Shown here: in pieces, positions 6,401 to 10,207 of the stretch
Position numbering within the stretch: the first letter of the stretch is position 1
Layout: every line of letters starts with the position of its first letter
Origin: Spirochaetota bacterium
Lineage (GTDB): Bacteria; Spirochaetota; JAHITG01
NCBI GenBank assembly: GCA_018817865.1
Contig: JAHITG010000146.1
Location: forward strand, 1 to 10,207
Direction of reading: 5' to 3'
DNA: 10,207 nt
Notes under the pieces: model-generated
Databases searched by the model: none
Seen by the model: only the letters and a program-made list of their open reading frames with translations
Told to the model about the DNA's origin: nothing
Made by a program: the position numbers and the translations under genes

Positions 6401-7375
6401 ATGGCACATTACAAAGAATTAGGTTTTGTAAATTCAAAAAAGATCTTTAAAAAAGCCGTGGACGGCGGTTTTGCTGTTCCGGGCTATAATTTCAATAACA
6501 TGGAACAGCTTCAGGCTATCATAGGAGGGTGCGCGGAAAGCAATTCACCGGTTATCCTCCAGGTCTCCAGCGGAGCCAGGAAATATGCTAATGAGACCCT
6601 GCTCCAGTACATGGCCCAGGGCGCGGTAGCCATGGCACGAAAAGACCTGAAAAGCAATATTCCGGTTATCCTGCATCTGGACCACGGAGATACATATGAA
6701 CTCTGCGTCTCCTGTATTGAAAGCGGATTTTCTTCTGTTATGATCGACGGTTCATCCAAACCGTTCGAAGAGAACATAAAGTTAACCAAAAAAGTGGTGG
6801 AATACGCTCATAAGCATGATGTATCTGTTGAAGGTGAACTGGGAGTCTTGGCCGGTATTGAAGACGAAGTCTCCGCGGAAGTATCCCATTATACCAATCC
6901 GGATGATGTAGAAGAGTTCGTTAAAAAGACCGGGGTGGATTCTCTGGCAATTTCTATCGGGACATCCCACGGCGCCTATAAATTCAAATTAAAACCGGGA
7001 GAGAGCGTTCCTCCTTTAAGGTTTGATATACTGGAAGAGATCGAAAAAAGGATCCCCGGGTTTCCGATCGTGCTTCACGGGTCCTCTTCCGTACCGCAGG
7101 AGTATGTTGAGATGTGCAATAAATACGGCGGTAACCTTGCAGGAGCCGTTGGTGTACCGGAAGACCAGCTGAGAAAAGCAGCTCACAGTGCTGTATGTAA
7201 GATCAATATTGATACGGACGGCAGGCTTGTCGTGACTGCCAAGATCAGAGAGATCTTCTCCAAAAAACCGGAAGAATTTGATCCGAGAAAATACCTGGGC
7301 CCGGCCAGAGAAGCTTTAAAAGAACTGATCATAAGAAAGAACAAAGAAGTACTCGGAAGTGCAGACCAGGCATAA
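6401..7375 (+). CDS. fba: Class II fructose-bisphosphate aldolase
   Basis: This zinc-dependent aldolase interconverts fructose-1,6-bisphosphate with dihydroxyacetone phosphate and glyceraldehyde-3-phosphate in glycolysis and gluconeogenesis. The 324-residue protein has VPGYNFNNMEQ (26-36), LHLDHG (91-96) with catalytic Asp94 and zinc ligand His95, EGELG (144-148), GTSHGAYKF (187-195) with His190, VLHGSSS (224-230) with His226, and NIDTDGR (269-275) for substrate phosphate binding. The C-terminal FDPRKYLGPAR (293-303) is typical of the shorter Fba group related to tagatose-bisphosphate aldolases. I chose the ATG at 6401 because AAAGGAG (6386-6392) lies 8 bases upstream; an in-frame GTG at 6392 overlaps that ribosome site and is unlikely. 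The substrate is probably fructose-bisphosphate, but tagatose-bisphosphate specificity cannot be excluded from sequence alone. Confidence 0.95.
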   Translation: MAHYKELGFVNSKKIFKKAVDGGFAVPGYNFNNMEQLQAIIGGCAESNSPVILQVSSGARKYANETLLQYMAQGAVAMARKDLKSNIPVILHLDHGDTYELCVSCIESGFSSVMIDGSSKPFEENIKLTKKVVEYAHKHDVSVEGELGVLAGIEDEVSAEVSHYTNPDDVEEFVKKTGVDSLAISIGTSHGAYKFKLKPGESVPPLRFDILEEIEKRIPGFPIVLHGSSSVPQEYVEMCNKYGGNLAGAVGVPEDQLRKAAHSAVCKINIDTDGRLVVTAKIREIFSKKPEEFDPRKYLGPAREALKELIIRKNKEVLGSADQA

Positions 7376-7391
7376 AATATGATCCTACAAA

Positions 7392-7445
7392 GTAGGGACA
7401 AGCACCCCCCGAAGGGGAGGTATTGGAAGCATGCCTTGTCCCTAC
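7392..7445. repeat. Short inverted-repeat (REP-like) element 2
   Basis: GTAGGGACAAG (7392-7402) and CTTGTCCCTAC (7435-7445) form a perfect 11-bp inverted repeat around an inner hairpin CCCC-GAA-GGGG (7407-7417). It starts 16 bp after the aldolase stop and ends 23 bp before the HAD start. It resembles the GTAGGG...CCCTAC palindromes dispersed in many environmental bacterial genomes (from general knowledge, not a search). The sequence ACAAGCACCC at 7398-7407 also occurs in element 1 (6263-6272), so the two may share a module. The repeat keeps the HAD frame open for 30 codons upstream, which would give a false N-terminal extension. Confidence 0.75.
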
Positions 7446-7468
7446 AACCTTCATACAATAACAAATCC

Positions 7469-8113
7469 ATGAAAACCAATAAAATAAAGGCAGTCATATT
7501 CGACCTTGACGGTATCATCATTGAGTCCGAACCCTGGCAGAAAGAAGCCTTTGACCTGACAATGCAACCCTATAATATCCATTTTAATGACAAACAGTTT
7601 GCTGAACTGATCGGTATCAGATCAATAGATAATTTCAGGAAGATAAAGAAGAAATATGATATCCCGATCTCGGCAAAAGAGTTAACCGCAATAAAGAATA
7701 AAAGTTATGCAAGGATACTGAAACAGAAGATCACACCCAGGGGGCATTTCAATGACCTCTTTCATTATTTAAGAGAGCGATATATCCTTTCACTGGCATC
7801 CAGCTCGATCAGAGAAGATGTCTTTAACTCAATTCGTTTATTAAATATTGAAAAATACTTTGAAGTTATTGTCACGGGAGATGATGTCAATGCAGGAAAG
7901 CCTGACCCTGAGATCTTTTTAAAGACTGCACTCCAATTAAAAATAGCCCCTGAAAGCTGTGCTGTTATAGAAGACAGCCAGAACGGGATCAATGCAGCGA
8001 AAAAAGCAGGCATGCTCTCGATCGCCGTACCGACTAAACATACCGCAAACCATGATTTTAAAAATGCCGATCACCTCTTTAAGGATCTCTCAGAGATCAA
8101 GCAGGTTCTTTAG
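7469..8113 (+). CDS. HAD-superfamily hydrolase, beta-phosphoglucomutase-like
   Basis: This 214-residue protein has all four motifs of the haloacid dehalogenase family: FDLDGIIIESEP (11-22) with nucleophile Asp12 and acid/base Asp14; SLASSS (108-113), motif II; AGKPDPEIF (142-150) with Lys144; and AVIEDSQNGINAAKKAGM (165-182) with the metal-binding Glu168-Asp169. The helical cap between residues 16 and 90 puts it in subfamily I with phosphoglycolate phosphatases, sugar phosphatases and beta-phosphoglucomutases. The position after the aldolase suggests a sugar phosphate substrate, but specificity cannot be read. The frame is open back to 7379, but those 30 codons lie in the inverted-repeat element and its flank, so the ATG at 7469, 6 residues before the first beta strand, is preferred. 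No convincing ribosome site is seen before it. Confidence 0.9.
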   Translation: MKTNKIKAVIFDLDGIIIESEPWQKEAFDLTMQPYNIHFNDKQFAELIGIRSIDNFRKIKKKYDIPISAKELTAIKNKSYARILKQKITPRGHFNDLFHYLRERYILSLASSSIREDVFNSIRLLNIEKYFEVIVTGDDVNAGKPDPEIFLKTALQLKIAPESCAVIEDSQNGINAAKKAGMLSIAVPTKHTANHDFKNADHLFKDLSEIKQVL

Positions 8114-8115
8114 AT

Positions 8116-9282
8116 CTATTTTTTGAGCACACGGGCCAGCTTCTCCTTCTCCTTCCATAATACAGCATCGCCAACTTCAATGGTCTTTTCGCTTGAAAAC
8201 TCTTTATCGATCATACCAAAGCAGTGATCTTTATAGACCGCTATTACTTTTACTGCCCCTTTAAAGCCCTCTTCATCATAGCCGATCAGCTTTTCCGTAA
8301 AAGGATTCTTTTTCTCCTGGTAGATCTCCAGACTCATCCCGGCAATAATCCCGTCCGTTGAGCCGAATGATATCTTAAAAATATTCTCCAGTTTAAATGT
8401 ATCAAGATAAGACCGGACATCCTTTATCTCAATAGCCCCTGATTTTTCAAAAGCGATCAATGTATTGTGGGAAGAGATCTTTTGAGCAAAATAGTCTTTA
8501 TCGCTCAGCATCTTTATCTTAAGGTGTGTCGGAATATGAACAATGAAATGATCTCCTTTATTATTTATATAGGTCAAAAAGTCATGGTCATAGGAAACAT
8601 CGAAAGAAGATATCTCATTCTCATCCTCCACGATCCTGTATTCAGCCTCGCTATCCAGGTCATAGAGATCTATATCTTTTTCAGTTTGATAGAAGAACAT
8701 ATTCTTAACTTTTGCAGGAAATACTTTTTTTACGCTTTTATCGATCAGTATCTTCGATTTCAGAGATTCATCCACCAGATTCACTTTTAGATCTTTATCA
8801 AAATAGAGGATCTTTTTATCATTGTCCATAAAAGAAGGTGATTCTCCGTCCACAACAGCATAATTATTGTTATTCTCGATCTCCAGCACATATATCTTTT
8901 CCCCGTTGGAATAAGTGATCTTATCCCCTTTTACACCCCAGTCAAAACTTAAAAGGTCCACCACGGAAGTTGCATACTCCTTGAGCTCCCCTTCCTCCGA
9001 ATACATCTGCATCATATTTTTCTTTGTGAACATAATACCCTTTCCGTCAAAAGACCACTGTGGAAGTAATGAATTACCATAATAAACGGTCTTCCCCATT
9101 TTCTTTTTCAGGTCATAAACCTTCCAGATAGTCGTACCGGTTGATTTACCGTATACAGAATAAAGAAATAATGATTCTGATACCGGTGACCATATAATGT
9201 GATTCCCTTCAATATTGTATGAAAGAGAATATAGATTGGAACATAAGAAGAAGAATAAAACCGAAAGAATAATTTTTCTCAT
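8116..9282 (-). CDS. Secreted TolB/WD40-like protein with FlgT-like C-terminal domain
   Basis: The 388-residue protein has a signal peptide (MRKIILSVLFFFLCSNLYS, probable cleavage after residue 19). The Cys at 14 is not in a good lipobox (FFLC), so a lipoprotein is unlikely. Residues 20-290 show repeated short strands such as IIWSPVSESLFLYSV, PQWSFDGKGIMFT and SFDWGVKGDKITYS, the pattern of TolB-type WD40-like propellers. Residues 300-377 are different: KISFGSTDGIIAGMSLEIY, then VKVIAVYKDHCFGMI and IEVGDAVLW. This matches the FlgT C-terminal domain (an SH3-like fold in flagellar outer-membrane accessory proteins). The domain assignment is from pattern memory. A GAGGTG ribosome site (9287-9292 on the plus strand) precedes the ATG. 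A weak promoter is possible (-10 TACTAT, 9303-9308). It converges with the HAD gene, 2 bp apart. Confidence 0.8.
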   Translation of the reverse strand: MRKIILSVLFFFLCSNLYSLSYNIEGNHIIWSPVSESLFLYSVYGKSTGTTIWKVYDLKKKMGKTVYYGNSLLPQWSFDGKGIMFTKKNMMQMYSEEGELKEYATSVVDLLSFDWGVKGDKITYSNGEKIYVLEIENNNNYAVVDGESPSFMDNDKKILYFDKDLKVNLVDESLKSKILIDKSVKKVFPAKVKNMFFYQTEKDIDLYDLDSEAEYRIVEDENEISSFDVSYDHDFLTYINNKGDHFIVHIPTHLKIKMLSDKDYFAQKISSHNTLIAFEKSGAIEIKDVRSYLDTFKLENIFKISFGSTDGIIAGMSLEIYQEKKNPFTEKLIGYDEEGFKGAVKVIAVYKDHCFGMIDKEFSSEKTIEVGDAVLWKEKEKLARVLKK

Positions 9283-9605
9283 ACTTCACCTCGAAATGAA
9301 CTATAGTAAAATTAATGTATTTATATGAAAAATCAAATATTTATTGGAGGAAAAAAGAAAGAATACCACAGAGGCACAGAGACACAGAGTAAAAATAGAA
9401 AAATTCATTCTATAAAAACTATGGTAGACATTGTGGAGAATGCAAACATGAATATAATAAAAATAAAGAAAAAAGTATATTTATAAAAGTTAAAAAACAA
9501 AGACATGTTACTTGTTTTTAAAAGGGAAATTAAATAAATAATTCAAAAGCTTTGCTTTTTCTCTTTTCTCTGTGCCTCTGTGTCTCTGTGGTTTTAATTG
9601 AAGGT
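9283..9605. other. 323-bp gene-free spacer
   Basis: The spacer lies between the start of the TolB/FlgT-like gene and the stop of the alcohol-dehydrogenase homologue, both on the minus strand. It is very AT-rich. Positions 9283-9364 should hold the promoter of the TolB/FlgT-like gene; 9365-9592 is the MITE-like element; 9593-9605 is the short tail of the dehydrogenase gene. The 21-codon ORF at 9421-9486 has no ribosome site or recognisable content and is not called. No RNA gene is seen. Confidence 0.7.
9365..9592. repeat. MITE-like element 3 with CACAGAG-type terminal repeats
   Basis: Two 25-bp ends, 9365-9389 and 9568-9592, are inverted copies matching at 23 of 25 positions. Each reads ACCACAGAG followed by further CACAGAG units separated by a single purine, so the end is itself an 8-bp tandem repeat (CACAGAGR, three units). 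The two mismatches swap A and G at the two spacer purines, so the order of units is reversed between ends. The 178-bp interior is AT-rich, has no credible ORF, and contains a weak hairpin near 9490-9521 and AAAAGC-TTT-GCTTTT at 9545-9559. Such ends are familiar from many environmental bacterial genomes (memory, not a search). No clear target duplication is visible. Confidence 0.8.
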
Positions 9606-10207
9606 TTAATAAGCTGTGAGGAGTATATTGAGGATATCCTCTTTGGAGATAGGCAAAGGAGTAAAATTCATGAATTGATAACGCCTGGCCACACTGGAGA
9701 TGATAGGCAGGTTTTCCTTGTTTATCTTATAATCACTCAGTTTTTGAGGCACCTTCAGGTCGAATAAAAGTTTACGGACACCTTCGATAGCTTTGATGGC
9801 CGCCTCAACGACCGTAATATTGGTTATGTCTTCACCCAGCGCTTTTGCGATCTGAACATACTTGTTAGGCATGGAAGTAAGATTAAATTCCATGACATGA
9901 GGAAGCATGATCGCATGAGCTATATTTTTATATATACTCTCTTTGGAAGATAATGCCAATGAGATCGCTTCACAGGTACCCAGTTTAGATGTTAAAAGAG
10001 AGACTCCGGTGATCAACCCGGCCATCATGATATTTGTCCTGGCAGTTGTATCATCTTTATGGAGAAAGACTCTTTTTAAATTATTCCCGATCATCTCAAT
10101 TGCCTTCAGGGAGAGGGAATCAGAAAGGGCATTGCTGGCTGTAGAGATATATGATTCGATCGCATTAGAAAGAATAGCAAATCCTGAACCTATCGTATAA
10201 TTAATGG
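9606..10207 (-). CDS. Iron-containing alcohol dehydrogenase homologue lacking the metal ligands (5'-truncated)
   Basis: About 200 C-terminal residues are visible; the frame is open to the window edge and the NAD(P)-binding half is outside. The family is shown by GSGFAILSNAIESYIS (family form SGMDALTHAIEAYVS), by ALSDSLSLKAIEMI, by AHAIMLPHVMEFN (family form NAILLPHVMEFN), and by the C-terminal PLPISKEDILNIL. The metal-site residues of this family (Asp196, His200, His263, His277 in E. coli FucO, numbering from memory) align without gaps inside each motif to Ala (10176-10178), Asn (10164-10166), Glu (9969-9971) and Lys (9927-9929). The conserved His in HxxxH aligns to Leu (9957-9959). The spacing of 4 and 14 residues is kept. 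The frame is intact, so this is not a decayed gene by frameshift. It may be a metal-independent or non-catalytic paralogue. The internal Met at 10092-10094 is not the start. Confidence 0.85.
   Translation of the reverse strand, partial: INYTIGSGFAILSNAIESYISTASNALSDSLSLKAIEMIGNNLKRVFLHKDDTTARTNIMMAGLITGVSLLTSKLGTCEAISLALSSKESIYKNIAHAIMLPHVMEFNLTSMPNKYVQIAKALGEDITNITVVEAAIKAIEGVRKLLFDLKVPQKLSDYKINKENLPIISSVARRYQFMNFTPLPISKEDILNILLTAY

Noticed and set aside
7379..7468. N-terminal 30-codon extension of the HAD gene
   Set aside because: The stretch is largely the GTAGGG...CCCTAC palindrome and its flanks; the translated residues do not resemble the family, and the ATG at 7469 gives a normal HAD start.
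7183..7521. Minus-strand ORF of 112 codons across the aldolase end, repeat and HAD start
   Set aside because: It runs through three plus-strand features, has no recognisable motif, and is best explained as an opposite-strand shadow.
8084..8098. GATCTCT-C-AGAGATC hairpin at the end of the HAD gene as a terminator
   Set aside because: The loop is too tight and the T-run (8119-8124) is about 20 bp away, so it is not a credible intrinsic terminator.
9421..9486. Small ORF of 21 codons inside element 3
   Set aside because: No ribosome site, AT-rich composition, Lys/Ile-rich content expected by chance in such sequence.
9606..9767. Plus-strand ORF starting in the right end of element 3 and running into the dehydrogenase gene
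   Set aside because: Most of it is antisense to the alcohol-dehydrogenase homologue; the N-terminal part is the translated CTCTGTG repeat.
1..10207. CRISPR array, tRNA, rRNA, riboswitch, toxin-antitoxin or phage genes
   Set aside because: No regularly spaced direct repeats, no cloverleaf-type sequence, no conserved riboswitch core and no phage or defence-type protein motifs were seen in any frame.

Overview
This window looks like part of a chromosome from an uncultured bacterium of moderate GC content (by eye roughly 40-43%), using the standard bacterial code. Several products carry Sec-type signal peptides and one resembles flagellar or outer-membrane accessory proteins, so a diderm cell is likely. 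I cannot name the phylum from the sequence alone. The gene mix is mostly chromosomal housekeeping and envelope genes; I see no phage, plasmid, CRISPR, tRNA or rRNA sequence.

Layout. (1) Positions 2-2885, plus strand: the 3' part of a CapA/PgsA-type metallophosphatase, a secreted protein built of seven propeller-like repeats, and a small secreted jelly-roll (carbohydrate-binding-like) protein. This block ends at a perfect 18-bp palindrome over the stop codon and a strong intrinsic terminator (2913-2954). (2) Positions 2968-6128, plus strand: a clear sigma70-type promoter followed by a compact operon, tatA-tatC (overlapping by 38 bp), an MFS transporter, and a long-form threonylcarbamoyl-AMP synthase (TsaC/Sua5). 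(3) Positions 6129-8113: an inverted-repeat element, a promoter, a class II fructose-bisphosphate aldolase, a second short inverted-repeat element, and a HAD phosphatase/phosphomutase-like gene. (4) Positions 8116-9282, minus strand: a secreted TolB/WD40-like protein whose C-terminus resembles the FlgT C-terminal domain; it converges on the HAD gene with 2 bp between stops. (5) Positions 9283-9605: a gene-free stretch with a 228-bp MITE-like element. (6) Positions 9606-10207, minus strand: the C-terminal part of an iron-containing-alcohol-dehydrogenase homologue in which every expected metal ligand is replaced.

Most noteworthy: the probable Fe-ADH pseudoenzyme; three unrelated short inverted-repeat elements that each start 13-16 bp after a stop codon; an A9 run in the tatA/tatC overlap that could join the two frames by slippage; and an apparent excess of GATC, nearly absent from the spacers. 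I found no complete new multi-gene system.
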